Shown: one piece after another, positions 5,988 to 14,503 of the stretch
Layout: the number at the start of each line of letters is the position of its first letter
How positions within the stretch are numbered: the first letter of the stretch is position 1
IMG/VR virus record: IMGVR_UViG_3300011189_000034
Span: 1 to 27,821 of that record
DNA from: a virus
Reading direction: 5' to 3' (one strand)
DNA: 27,821 nucleotides
Translations under genes and position numbers: made by a program
The notes under the pieces: generated by a model
Databases searched by the model: none
What the model was told of the DNA's origin: nothing
The model's input: the letters and a program-made list of their open reading frames with translations, nothing else

Positions 5988-7691
5988 TTATTTAGAAATC
6001 CACTCAAATTTATAGTTTCCACAATCCCATATTTTAGAATAACCATTATTTTTTAAATTGTCTGAGTTAGAAACCATTGGATTATAAGTGTCCAACTTGG
6101 AATTTAGGTTGGATTTTCGGAAACTGAAACGATGTTGGCGGTAATATTTCTTTCGGCTAAAGTACCAATACCCCGGATCGGTATCCGCCAACTTAACCAT
6201 TCCTATATTTAAATACACCCCGCCGGTGAAGTATCGTTTGTCTGAATATGTTACGATACGTGTGGGATTGTAATTTCGAATGAAATGCGTGAATAGTTTA
6301 TTAGCACCACCCACAACTGTTTTAGTTACGCAGTATCTGTATATTTCATATGAATTTGACTTGGAAAACCTATCTCTGCCAAACGTCATAACTGATACTA
6401 GCTCATTGTCATATAATAGACCCAATTTAATCGATGAGTTATCGCTGCCTTGTAGATGATGGCATTTTAAAAAATCGATGCATTGACGAGATGGTATTTC
6501 AGATACAACACAATGTCTTCCATATACAGTATCGGATGATGGTGATATCTGGTTAGTCAATATCAATTTGACAATATCTTTTTTATATAACCATTCATCT
6601 TCAAATATATGAATTAACCGAATGCCTTTCTTTTCACATTCATCAGTTTTATTCAAATGGTAATCACGGAACTTCCCATTTTCCTCTGAATGCCAATATA
6701 ACCCATCACATTCTATCGCTAAGTTAAGTTCGGGTATATAAATATCAAGTTCCAAACCATCTAACATGGTTCGGTCATTCTCATGTATTGTTCCGGTATA
6801 TATAGTTTTAATATAACTGGATACTTCGAGTTCAAAGTTCGACCGGATTCTATAACAAGAAGGACACTTTGGTATGTCACCGTCTTCCAAACAATCGTGG
6901 AAGACCTCACCACAAGAATTACACTCAAATTTATATTCGTTATAATAACCAGAATCCAAATACTCAGTCAATGAAAATTGTGGGGTAGACAATCCGTTTA
7001 ATCGGTCAGATGAAAATAAACTCATATAAAATCGACGGCGAATGGTATCAATCCGTTTTTGTTTAATTGATTTAACTTTTTGTACGTTATCCACTCCATA
7101 TTTCTTTAATACAGATTGTTTTTTATAATATCCATGCAACGGACTTTCTACTCCAATGGAATTCAAACAACTAGACTTCTTTAACTCTTTTATACTTTCT
7201 AACTGAGATATGTTATCAACCCCGTATTTACAATTAACCGTCGTTCTAGATTTCTTCTGAATCGTCTTGTTCGATTGTACATATTCCACACCGTAACGAC
7301 TTAGATTCGTTTGTTTTGTTTTTTCTATAACAGACGCACTTAATTGAGCGCATTTGTTACTACACGACTGTCTGTAACCCTTAGTGTATGATACGAAATT
7401 AACTTGGTTGTCGCAATGCGAACATTTAGGAACAGTATCGGGAGAATATACAATGTGCCATAATCGATTGGCCATAGTCACATTCTCCCCCAAAAACGAA
7501 GTCGATTGTATAATTTTATTATACTGCTCTACGTAGTCGTTTTTCTTAAACCAGTTATATAACCCCCTTTTTGCTGGCAACTTACCGTTTGATATAACAG
7601 TTGATAATATGAAATCTTTCACGTTTTGAAAACTTTGGGTTTGATATTGTATATAACTATCAATTATAAACCCTAGACTCTCATATGTCAC
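5988..7691 (-). CDS. Free-standing homing endonuclease, YGV-repeat / PD-(D/E)xK (Vsr-like) family, copy 3
   Basis: This 567-residue paralogue of the genes at 988 and 2712 lies between the prohead protease and the scaffold-like gene, in the same direction as both. It has a longer N-terminal region with a helix rich in aromatic residues, then a Cys4 motif (C90, C93, C110, C114). It has four repeats (YG or IG at 133, 156, 179 and 198; the last step is shortened to 19). A second Cys4 motif lies at 257-279. The nuclease core has D316 (ELDI), E327 in AIECDG and FEDEW at 363-367. The GNAT-like C-terminal domain and the final IWDCG block are present. The given start is a GTG at 7691; no good in-frame ATG lies close to it, so the true start is uncertain. 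It lies immediately downstream of a strong terminator, so it needs its own promoter or read-through. Confidence 0.78.
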   Translation of the reverse strand: MTYESLGFIIDSYIQYQTQSFQNVKDFILSTVISNGKLPAKRGLYNWFKKNDYVEQYNKIIQSTSFLGENVTMANRLWHIVYSPDTVPKCSHCDNQVNFVSYTKGYRQSCSNKCAQLSASVIEKTKQTNLSRYGVEYVQSNKTIQKKSRTTVNCKYGVDNISQLESIKELKKSSCLNSIGVESPLHGYYKKQSVLKKYGVDNVQKVKSIKQKRIDTIRRRFYMSLFSSDRLNGLSTPQFSLTEYLDSGYYNEYKFECNSCGEVFHDCLEDGDIPKCPSCYRIRSNFELEVSSYIKTIYTGTIHENDRTMLDGLELDIYIPELNLAIECDGLYWHSEENGKFRDYHLNKTDECEKKGIRLIHIFEDEWLYKKDIVKLILTNQISPSSDTVYGRHCVVSEIPSRQCIDFLKCHHLQGSDNSSIKLGLLYDNELVSVMTFGRDRFSKSNSYEIYRYCVTKTVVGGANKLFTHFIRNYNPTRIVTYSDKRYFTGGVYLNIGMVKLADTDPGYWYFSRKKYYRQHRFSFRKSNLNSKLDTYNPMVSNSDNLKNNGYSKIWDCGNYKFEWISK

Positions 7692-7703
7692 AATATATTT
7701 TCT

Positions 7704-7736
7704 AAAAAAAACACCTACATTCTTATGTAGGCGTTT
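7704..7736 (-). terminator. Rho-independent terminator after the protease gene
   Basis: On the minus strand, ACGCCTACAT, a 4-base AAGA loop and ATGTAGGTGT form a 10-bp stem with one G-U pair, extendable by A-T pairs, followed by eight T's. It lies directly after the protease stop (7742-7744) and before the endonuclease start at 7691. It should end late transcription after the protease unless antiterminated. Confidence 0.8.
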
Positions 7737-7741
7737 CTAAA

Positions 7742-8365
7742 TTAAATCTCTGATAATATATCTCTTACCAATACTTCAACGTTGTGGTATGGATTTGTTC
7801 GTGGCAATTTTCTTCCTACGGATTCCTTTATTAACGATTCATCCAAACCGGCAGTAGGCGATTGGAAAGCTCCATGGGTTGATGGATTTGAGACGAAATC
7901 AAACGCTAGCAATTCAAAATCTTCTTGAACCATGATAGTTCCATCACCGCTTTCATTTACAGAACCCAATCCTCTCGAAGAGATTCCAAGTTTAACTCCG
8001 CTTTTGAAAAGTTCCTTTAAGATGTTCCCAGCAGGAGTTGTCAAAATTTCACAAGTCCCAATAAGGTCTTTACCTTCCCAATGCATTTCTGTCACTAGGT
8101 GGGAAACATTCTGTAAGCTTACCACCGATGAATCGGGGTGATCTAGTTCACCCATCGCTCTTTTTTGGCCGACGAATTCATCTTGATACTTTCTAGCTTC
8201 CCTCATTAATATAGCATGTGGGTATACTCTACCATTATGATTCTTAGCATCTGAACGTTGTAATATACCTTTAACAGTTAAAGGTTTGTTTAGTGCGAGA
8301 GATTCGTTGATAGCTTGGGGTGATACCTCAAACGGTATCCAATCAATTAGTAAAGACTTGCTCAT
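7742..8365 (-). CDS. Prohead maturation protease, T4 gp21-like
   Basis: This 207-residue protein has the hallmarks of phage prohead serine proteases. Early on it has NGRVYP (44-49), typical of T4-type proteases. The likely catalytic His is H76 in MGELDHP; the likely Ser is S129 or S130 in GISSRG; an acidic partner is D156 in AFDFVSNPS. The family degrades the scaffold and trims head proteins after (L/I)xE-type sites inside the prohead. The size matches gp21 (about 212 residues). It sits between small head genes and the scaffold-like genes, as in T4. The ATG at 8365 is preceded by a TATTTATA box at 3 bases. Assignment from motifs plus order is strong. Confidence 0.92.
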   Translation of the reverse strand: MSKSLLIDWIPFEVSPQAINESLALNKPLTVKGILQRSDAKNHNGRVYPHAILMREARKYQDEFVGQKRAMGELDHPDSSVVSLQNVSHLVTEMHWEGKDLIGTCEILTTPAGNILKELFKSGVKLGISSRGLGSVNESGDGTIMVQEDFELLAFDFVSNPSTHGAFQSPTAGLDESLIKESVGRKLPRTNPYHNVEVLVRDILSEI

Positions 8366-8368
8366 GTG

Positions 8369-8376
8369 TATAAATA
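8369..8376 (-). promoter_or_regulatory. TATTTATA box 3 bases before start codon
   Basis: Minus-strand TATTTATA followed by CAC and the protease ATG at 8365, within a 22-base gap. Same spacing as at 4940, 13248, 18419 and 25535. Confidence 0.55.
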
Positions 8377-8387
8377 TGTGTTACTTT

Positions 8388-8786
8388 TTAAAATTGTTTT
8401 ATTTTATGTTGAGAGGAGTCGGAATTGACAGATTTGTTCTGCATTACGTTAGTTGTAGGCCCTTCCGTGTCATTTTCAATTGATATAGACGATTTTGCGG
8501 TTAAAGCGATCTTATCACCATCCCCCTCCAATATAATGACATATTGGCCTTTAGATTTCACAACTGTAACTTTATTCACTGTAAGAACCTTATTTTTGTG
8601 TGTTACTTCTTTGCCGTTCAATTTCATTTTCATGTCGTTCTCAAACTGTTTGATGGCAGATTTTTCATAGTTAGTAATTGAATCCTGTAACTCCTCTACT
8701 TCAGCCTTCAAAGAAAATTCAACTTGTGAGTTTAGGCTAGGAACCTCTTGCATCATGACTTCGGATATTAATTGTGATAGTTTCAT
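8388..8786 (-). CDS. Small head-region protein, unknown function
   Basis: This 132-residue protein starts MKLSQLISEV, containing an I-x-E site at residue 9, then a helical stretch (20-50). Residues about 55-100 alternate hydrophobic and charged residues like a small beta domain (VLTVNKVTVVKSKGQYVIIL), followed by a polar Asn/Ser tail. Its start overlaps the stop of the upstream gene by 4 bases, so translation is probably coupled. It lies just upstream of the protease, where T4 has small core genes 67 and 68. No homologue is recognised; a core or head role is inferred from position. Confidence 0.7.
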   Translation of the reverse strand: MKLSQLISEVMMQEVPSLNSQVEFSLKAEVEELQDSITNYEKSAIKQFENDMKMKLNGKEVTHKNKVLTVNKVTVVKSKGQYVIILEGDGDKIALTAKSSISIENDTEGPTTNVMQNKSVNSDSSQHKIKQF

Positions 8787-9286
8787 TTTAAATTTTTGGT
8801 TTTTTGGAGTATAGCGGTTGCTGAATTTTGAATTTTTTTTATATCTCTTTCACTTCGTTTCCACAAGTTTGATGATTCGACGCCGGATTCTCGTTTAAGT
8901 CTCAGAGTTATATTCGCCAAGTAGTTGACTTCGTCAAGCATCTTTTTCATCTCACGTATGGTGTAAGATACCTTAGACCTATCCTTCTTATACTTAGAAG
9001 ACTCTCTGAAATTGTAATACCTAGCTCTTGCTTCAGTTAGTTTATCAGGCTCTTCTTCGTCAACAACATTACTTTTTCTGGAGTCGGGGTTAGGCATGCT
9101 ATCTTCAGCAAACTCACCACCCTTCCATGCCGAACCTTTACCTGCGAAAGCATTAGGGGTTTTTATATCACCCGAAGCCGCACCAGCAGAACCGCCAGCA
9201 GAACTAATCTCTTCGATTTGATCTTCTTCAATCAATTCCTCCTTGATTATTTTTTTTATAATAGACTTTAAATCACTTCTATTCAT
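8783..9286 (-). CDS. Helical core-like protein, unknown function
   Basis: This 167-residue protein starts with an amphipathic leader (MNRSDLKSIIKKIIKEELIEE) containing several (L/I)xE sites, followed by a Gly/Ala/Ser-rich linker (28-60) and a charged helical C-terminal half (80-167). The leader resembles those of the proteins at 13248 and 25535. It overlaps the upstream gene by 8 bases and the downstream gene by 4, indicating an operon with coupled translation. A cleaved leader and a role inside the prohead are plausible but rest only on the motif and position. Confidence 0.7.
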   Translation of the reverse strand: MNRSDLKSIIKKIIKEELIEEDQIEEISSAGGSAGAASGDIKTPNAFAGKGSAWKGGEFAEDSMPNPDSRKSNVVDEEEPDKLTEARARYYNFRESSKYKKDRSKVSYTIREMKKMLDEVNYLANITLRLKRESGVESSNLWKRSERDIKKIQNSATAILQKTKNLK

Positions 9287-10154
9287 TGTCAGTTACTTTT
9301 TTCAACTCTTTGATAAGTTCATATGAGAGTAACAGTGAAGTAACTTGAGAGTCTTTTACGGTCGAACCTTTTGTGATATTAGATAATTGACGAATGGTTT
9401 CATCTAATTTAATCTGGACTACCTTGTCTTTAATATTAGATTTCAATTCATCCAACCTCAATTTTACCAAAGGTACTTCGGTCGCTATGTAAGATTTCAA
9501 AGAATTTGTATTACTTACATTGTTAATATACTCTCTAAGTAACAACTTCTGTTTTGTATCCAATACAGAATACTTTTTGTTAAACGAGTCCACAAGCATC
9601 TTATAAGTTAGTAGTCTATGATCTTCTTGTAGTTTATTGTATTGTTCAACGACACGATCTTTTTCAGCTTCGATTAGAACGTTCTTACCTCCCAATAAAT
9701 TTTCTATTATAACTTCACGGGACCGCAATGACTCACTTGGGTCATGACTTCTATCGGAAACATGGACTTCAAATAGTTTATACACAGATGCAAGTAACTT
9801 GTAATTTGATATGTTCCCTTTTAAGAAATCGTCAAGAGGATAATTTTCTTTGATAGTCTTTATCAAGTTATACTTCTGTTCATTTAATTTCTTTTCGGAT
9901 ATACGACCACGCGCTTTTACGATGGTTTCTACAATCCTATCTGCATTTACAGAGTCTTTTGCTTTCTCTTGGATAAGAAGTTGGTATAGTTTAAGTTCCT
10001 TGCCCAATTCGGTGGTGTCGCTAAAAAACTCTTTTAAGATTTTATTAGCGGTATACTCCGTGGAATCGTTTAATATATCCGCAGTAACCTGTCTTACCAG
10101 TAGTTCGAACAAGATTCCTGTGTTTTTAAATTTGCTGTGTTTAATTTTTATCAT
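9279..10154 (-). CDS. Conserved-looking helical head-region protein, unknown function
   Basis: This 291-residue protein is almost entirely helical and highly charged. The N-terminus (IKHSKFKNTGILFELLVRQ, residues 3-21) looks like a well-packed globular start. No catalytic motif, Cys pair, signal or membrane segment is visible. It lies directly downstream of the portal gene and overlaps the next gene by 8 bases, so it probably takes part in prohead assembly. The TATTTATA box at 10177-10184 is 22 bases upstream. Confidence 0.7.
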   Translation of the reverse strand: MIKIKHSKFKNTGILFELLVRQVTADILNDSTEYTANKILKEFFSDTTELGKELKLYQLLIQEKAKDSVNADRIVETIVKARGRISEKKLNEQKYNLIKTIKENYPLDDFLKGNISNYKLLASVYKLFEVHVSDRSHDPSESLRSREVIIENLLGGKNVLIEAEKDRVVEQYNKLQEDHRLLTYKMLVDSFNKKYSVLDTKQKLLLREYINNVSNTNSLKSYIATEVPLVKLRLDELKSNIKDKVVQIKLDETIRQLSNITKGSTVKDSQVTSLLLSYELIKELKKVTDNE

Positions 10155-10176
10155 GTCAATTTGAAGCTAACTTACT

Positions 10177-10184
10177 TATAAATA
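10177..10184 (-). promoter_or_regulatory. TATTTATA box, distant spacing
   Basis: Minus-strand TATTTATA lies 22 bases before the ATG at 10154 and 13 bases after the portal stop codon. The sequence matches the close-spaced boxes; the distance does not. Confidence 0.4.
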
Positions 10185-10197
10185 TAGTCTCAATCAA

Positions 10198-12129
10198 TTA
10201 ATCCTCTAAAATATTACGTTCATCTAACAAAGAACGTTTATTCTTTGAATCTGTTTTGTATTTAGATTTCATCGATCTTAACTCTTCTGATATAGACAAT
10301 CCAATCTTTTTAGTGGCCGGAGTCATCCGTCTATTAAACCTCTCATCTTCATCTTGGTCATGCGGAGACGTTATATCTCGTGACCCATGACCTAAAGCAT
10401 CAGTATCCTTGCCATCATATCCTCTTCTTTTTGAATCGGACCTAACATTAGTTTCCAACCCATAGACATTGTTTAAATGGTTCTCAGAGTCCTCCTGTTC
10501 AGATTTATCACTGTCTCCACGATTGTCTTCGCCTGGCTTTGGGACTTCACCTTCAAACAAATCGCCTCCGAAGTCATCACCCCCGGTATCGCCGAAACCA
10601 CCGCCACCGCCTCCAAATCCACCGGAGAACTCATCGTTATCATCGTTTTCACTGTCGGTGTTCAGCTTCGTTACTTCCGCTGCTGGGTCAGTACCTTCAT
10701 TTTCGATAGTATCCAAACGATATTTAGCTTTATAGTCATCAACAAGTTCGGATTTAATTTTAGAGTAGTCTGCGGGGGATAAGTTGAATACATTCTCATA
10801 AATCCAATCAACGGAGAAGAACTTAGACTCAAACATATCTCTAGCAACACTCATCTTGTCACCCCAAAGAGCAATCTTTTCTTGTTCAAACAATGTGGAT
10901 GGGTTTGTTAAAGTAATTTCAAAGTTGACCATCGCAGCATCTGTAAACCCTTGGACATACAGGTGAAGAATAGCAATTTTTGTTAACTCAGACACGATAA
11001 TATGTTGAATGCGTTGGATCGTCTTTGCAAATCTAACGTCTTGTGCAGCTAATGAAGACTTTTCGCCAATACCTTCATCGTAACCAAGAAACGTCTTTGG
11101 AATTTTAAGAGCCGCCATCATCTTATTTTTGATGTATTCCAAATCGTCAATACCAGTCCACTCAAGACCGCTTAAGTTTTCAATCCGTGTTCCACTGTCA
11201 CCGCCACGGACAGGAAGATAAAAGTCTTCAATCATGTTCTGTAGATTGAATTTCAAGTTGTAATCACCTGTTTGTGGATCGATGTATGGAATCTTCTTCA
11301 TTTGAGATACCATTCTTTCCATGTGAGCGTCAACTTCTGAAGGCGGTATATTACCAATATCAACATAGAAAATTCTACGTTCTGGAGCTCTCATGATACG
11401 ATTTATTAACATCGCGTCCTCCATAAGTGATAATTGTTTCCATACTCTTCTTGCACCTTCTATCTGAGATTTTCCATATGGAAGAAAGTTAGAGTCGGAT
11501 AACAATCTAAAGTGACCCATTTCAAAATTTTCATATTCAGCACCACCAAATGAACCATCGTGTTGAAATTTCACATAATTCTTGTTCTCAGGGTCAATTC
11601 CTTCGATACGTGTAACTTCATATGCACTTAATGGTTCTACCATGAAGATGCCGTATTCAGGGGAAATATCCATCTTGAGGAAAAAATCCCCGTATTTACA
11701 CATGTTACGAGTCCAACTCCATAAGTTGAATTCGATGTTTAAAATTTCGTAAAATAGGTTATCAAGGATGGCTTTAATGTTATCATCCTCCGAACGGATA
11801 GTTAAAACCTCACCCATTTCATTCTTTGTAGTACACTCATCCGCATAGATATCGAGGGCACTCGACAGAATCGGGTCCATATCCATAACGTCATAATCTC
11901 GGAACAACTCTAATCTACTAGCTTGATATGCCATAGACATATCTCTATTATGAAGATTATAAGTCGAACTACGAAGTCGGTTGAACCGATCACGCATTGA
12001 ATTGCGGTCAGTTGCATACTGGATCTTGTTTGTGTCAACTACCTTCAATTTTTTCCCGCCGACATTGCGAATAACAACATCGGTTGAAAATAACTTCTTC
12101 AACCTTTTAAATACACTTATATCAGCCAT
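10198..12129 (-). CDS. Portal protein, T4 gp20-like, with extended acidic C-terminus
   Basis: This 643-residue protein forms the dodecameric DNA entry ring at the head vertex. Typical T4-type portal blocks are visible: YRDYDxMDxDP-like FRDYDVMDMDPILSSALD (76-93), DECTT, the LPYGKSQIEGARRVWKQL region (about 215-235) and APERRIFYVD. A conserved IENLSGLEWTGIDDLEYIK block is followed by an ALKIPKTFLGYDEG block and the long crown/stem helices. It is about 120 residues longer than T4 gp20. The excess is a Gly/Asp-rich tail from about residue 490, with a poly-Gly/Phe stretch near 500-525 and then polar charged sequence. The start overlaps the end of the GIY-YIG gene by 8 bases. A GGAG 7 bases before the ATG is a plausible ribosome site, lying inside the endonuclease coding sequence. 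Confidence 0.92.
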   Translation of the reverse strand: MADISVFKRLKKLFSTDVVIRNVGGKKLKVVDTNKIQYATDRNSMRDRFNRLRSSTYNLHNRDMSMAYQASRLELFRDYDVMDMDPILSSALDIYADECTTKNEMGEVLTIRSEDDNIKAILDNLFYEILNIEFNLWSWTRNMCKYGDFFLKMDISPEYGIFMVEPLSAYEVTRIEGIDPENKNYVKFQHDGSFGGAEYENFEMGHFRLLSDSNFLPYGKSQIEGARRVWKQLSLMEDAMLINRIMRAPERRIFYVDIGNIPPSEVDAHMERMVSQMKKIPYIDPQTGDYNLKFNLQNMIEDFYLPVRGGDSGTRIENLSGLEWTGIDDLEYIKNKMMAALKIPKTFLGYDEGIGEKSSLAAQDVRFAKTIQRIQHIIVSELTKIAILHLYVQGFTDAAMVNFEITLTNPSTLFEQEKIALWGDKMSVARDMFESKFFSVDWIYENVFNLSPADYSKIKSELVDDYKAKYRLDTIENEGTDPAAEVTKLNTDSENDDNDEFSGGFGGGGGGFGDTGGDDFGGDLFEGEVPKPGEDNRGDSDKSEQEDSENHLNNVYGLETNVRSDSKRRGYDGKDTDALGHGSRDITSPHDQDEDERFNRRMTPATKKIGLSISEELRSMKSKYKTDSKNKRSLLDERNILED

Positions 12130-12901
12130 TTACATACTCCCACCTTAAATTATATGCGTGTGGTCTGTGACCCGCGACACATCTAGAAACTACTTTATAT
12201 GAGTAGTCATTTACATCACTAGCTTCTCTAATTGAATTGTATACTGTAACTTCTCCGTTTTTATCTATACTTTTAACTTTAGACACCCGCGTCAAACCGT
12301 TCTTCAGACTCTTAAAATTTGGGGCGACTTGTATATTATTAGGAAAATCGTATTTATAACAAAATCCAAAACCCTTAACGTTTGTATATTTTTTATTTTT
12401 CTTACAACATTGAGTTATGTTAGACTGACATATACCGGAAAACAACTCCCTAGCAGCCTCACTAGCAGAACCCCACTCATGTATTAAATTTCCCGTTTTT
12501 ATATCATATTGACAAATGGGCTTTGTTACTTTCGGATTACCCATCATTGACTTTGAGATTCTTTTTTTTACGTGGTCGGGCATCGGCGATGATTCAAAGT
12601 TGGAATATACCTTATTATATCCAAAGTTCTCATTCAATGAATTGTTCAAGTCTATGTGGTAATCCTCCCTATCTTTGCAGTTATTCTTACCCGTAACATC
12701 GGATTCTACAACACAGAATTTAAAATTTTCTTTTCCGTGTTTGTTATACGCCCGTTGTAAATGATCGTTGTCGTGGACATTGGCCTTCAATTTCCACCGG
12801 TGAGTCTTCCACCTATTCTTATAACTTATAGAACTTCCAATGTAAACCTTTCGGTCAATCTCATTCTGTATTTTGTAAATCGTATATTTTCTATTTTCCA
12901 T
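12122..12901 (-). CDS. GIY-YIG homing endonuclease (free-standing)
   Basis: This 259-residue protein has an N-terminal GIY-YIG nuclease domain (1-100): TIY at 7-9, YIGSS at 20-24, conserved R30 and H34, and E79 in the REDYHID block. A NUMOD3-like KKRISKSMMGN (112-122) follows, then two NUMOD1/IENR-type DNA-binding modules (about 129-183 and 206-256). These enzymes cut intron- or gene-less alleles and spread themselves by recombination. It is inserted between the small gene at 13248 and the portal; its last codons overlap the portal start. No Shine-Dalgarno or TATTTATA box precedes its ATG. Confidence 0.9.
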   Translation of the reverse strand: MENRKYTIYKIQNEIDRKVYIGSSISYKNRWKTHRWKLKANVHDNDHLQRAYNKHGKENFKFCVVESDVTGKNNCKDREDYHIDLNNSLNENFGYNKVYSNFESSPMPDHVKKRISKSMMGNPKVTKPICQYDIKTGNLIHEWGSASEAARELFSGICQSNITQCCKKNKKYTNVKGFGFCYKYDFPNNIQVAPNFKSLKNGLTRVSKVKSIDKNGEVTVYNSIREASDVNDYSYKVVSRCVAGHRPHAYNLRWEYVNG

Positions 12902-12912
12902 AACTTTTTATG

Positions 12913-13248
12913 TTAGAATCCCATACCAGCATCGGCATCTTTCCCAACATTACCTTCTTTTCTTGATTGATTAATTTTGTGGTTGATAATCTTCTCTTCT
13001 TGATCCAACTTCTTTTTGTTGGAACGGACATGATTTTCAATTTTATTCAACACGTTCCTTTTTGATCGTATAAATTCTTTTTGTAGTTTTAATTTATCAA
13101 ATCCCTCCGCATTCTCCATCGCTTCGCGTTTAGCGGTTGCATCATTCTTAGCATTTGTAAGAGCGGATGACGTTTCAGCAACATCTTCACAGATGTTTTT
13201 AATCTCTTCTCTAATAATCTGTCTAATGAGTGTTTCGGTGTTGTCCAT
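12913..13248 (-). CDS. Small coiled-coil protein between terminase and portal
   Basis: This 111-residue protein is almost all helix and rich in Lys, Glu and Asn. Residues 30-95 have a coiled-coil-like heptad pattern. It starts with the amphipathic leader LIRQIIREEIKNICED (7-22), similar to those of the proteins starting at 9286 and 25535. It begins 29 bases after the terminase C-part stop and 3 bases after a TATTTATA box. Function is unknown. Position suggests a head or packaging accessory role. The downstream neighbour is the mobile GIY-YIG gene, which probably separated it from the portal. Confidence 0.65.
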   Translation of the reverse strand: MDNTETLIRQIIREEIKNICEDVAETSSALTNAKNDATAKREAMENAEGFDKLKLQKEFIRSKRNVLNKIENHVRSNKKKLDQEEKIINHKINQSRKEGNVGKDADAGMGF

Positions 13249-13251
13249 ATA

Positions 13252-13259
13252 TATAAATA
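13252..13259 (-). promoter_or_regulatory. TATTTATA box 3 bases before start codon
   Basis: Minus-strand TATTTATA, then TAT, then the ATG at 13248. The run extends as alternating AT on both sides. No Shine-Dalgarno sequence is visible. Confidence 0.55.
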
Positions 13260-13277
13260 TAACCTACTTCTATTTTA

Positions 13278-14489
13278 CTACCGAATTAACCACCGAAGAT
13301 CCTGAACTTCTTTACTACTCACTTGTTGTTTATAAGGGTCATGTGTAGGAGATCCTGGTTGTCTAAAACCTGGCATGTTAGTGGATGAGTATATTCCATT
13401 CTCTTCAAACCCAGATTTCTTTATTCCCGCCAAAGCTTGTCTCTGTAGATCCATCCCCTTTTGACGTAACATTAATGCTGTATCTCGTACCCACAAACCA
13501 ATTCCCAACGCAATTGTTAAGTCATCATTATAACCGTCTGCTGCTTGGGCTTTACCGTTTTTCCAAATGAATGTCATTAGCTCATTTATGGTTCTCATCG
13601 ATTGTATGATAACACCCTTGTCCATGAAATATAAATCGATTTTAGATATCACCAGCGGTCTTGTTCGTGATGACATAGTAAACCCAGCAGTAGCTCTTTT
13701 TGATTTGGCGTTCCACTTGTTAGTATATTGATTTTCCATATCAACATATTTCAAATCATCATCCATATAAAATAGATTTTGATATCCTCTATCTAATATC
13801 TGTTGAATAACTGCCCAACCAATGTTAGAATTTTCAACAATTAATAAAGCGTTATTCCACTCTGTAGCCACTTGTACTAACAAATTACCAAAGTCCTTTG
13901 TTTCCAACTTACCTCTGTATTCAGCAACTTGTGTCATACTCTCAATTTCCAAAACGTGAAATGTAGAAAAGTCTTCTCCATCACCACGCGAAACGTCGGC
14001 ACTTACAACATATGTTTTTGAGTAGTCAGGAAACGCCCACGTCCAATAATTTGTGTCAAATCCTCTTTTTTCTACAGGTGCTTTAACGAAATTTTCTTCG
14101 TAATATTTCAAAGTCTCCAATGGAACAACTGAGTTACCAGACGAAACAAACGAACAATTATGAGATACTATTCCATCTACGTAAAAAATATTATTTGTTC
14201 CGACGTTGAGTATATCGTATAACACAATATCAGAGTCGAATTTTTCGATGTGTGTGATTGATATGACATCCCCCGATTCGGACCATAATTCATCTCCGAT
14301 TTTTAATACATCGGCATGTATAATTCCTTTACTACTCATAAACGGGTGAGTATCCGAACATTTTATAGTTTTGTCGGTGGATAAGGTTATCGCATAATAC
14401 GAATTCAGGGTCAACTTACGAATGCCCGAAAAAGGTTCATATCCAGACGGAGTATAGATTTCGTATCTAAAATTTTTCTTGAGTTTCAT
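13278..14489 (-). CDS. terL: Large terminase C-terminal part fused to split-intein C fragment (trans-splicing)
   Basis: This 403-residue ORF has two parts. Residues 1-111 are the C-terminal fragment of a split intein: IKCSDTHPF (42-50) is block B with the TxxH-type histidine, and YDILNV with GIVSHN (106-111) forms the C-terminal splice block. C112 is the +1 residue. Residues 112-403 are the terminase nuclease domain, beginning CSFVSSGNS. Acidic residues that fit an RNase H-like nuclease are D165 in SADVSRGD, E219 in LIVENSNIG and D322/D323 in GYNDDLT. The ORF starts 14 bases after the stop of the terminase N part and in a different frame, with no clear ribosome site. The spliced extein sequence ...QECD joined to CSFVSSG... 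matches a normal large terminase. Catalytic roles follow from T4 gp17 family knowledge. Confidence 0.93.
   Translation of the reverse strand: MKLKKNFRYEIYTPSGYEPFSGIRKLTLNSYYAITLSTDKTIKCSDTHPFMSSKGIIHADVLKIGDELWSESGDVISITHIEKFDSDIVLYDILNVGTNNIFYVDGIVSHNCSFVSSGNSVVPLETLKYYEENFVKAPVEKRGFDTNYWTWAFPDYSKTYVVSADVSRGDGEDFSTFHVLEIESMTQVAEYRGKLETKDFGNLLVQVATEWNNALLIVENSNIGWAVIQQILDRGYQNLFYMDDDLKYVDMENQYTNKWNAKSKRATAGFTMSSRTRPLVISKIDLYFMDKGVIIQSMRTINELMTFIWKNGKAQAADGYNDDLTIALGIGLWVRDTALMLRQKGMDLQRQALAGIKKSGFEENGIYSSTNMPGFRQPGSPTHDPYKQQVSSKEVQDLRWLIR
14157..14489 (-). other. Split intein, C fragment (111 residues)
   Basis: It covers codons 1-111 of the C-part ORF, from its ATG to the Asn before C112. 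Block B (SDTHPF) and block F/G (ending GIVSHN, +1 Cys) are intact. Length and sequence layout resemble the atypically split TerL inteins known from aquatic metagenomes, whose C fragment is about 104 residues. It contains no endonuclease domain. Confidence 0.92.
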
Positions 14490-14503
14490 TAGATTTTCAA
14501 TTT

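Noticed and set aside
12351-12358. Minus-strand TATAAATA as a T4 late promoter for the portal
   Set aside because: It lies inside GIY-YIG coding sequence over 200 bases upstream; a single 8-base match in AT-rich DNA is weak.
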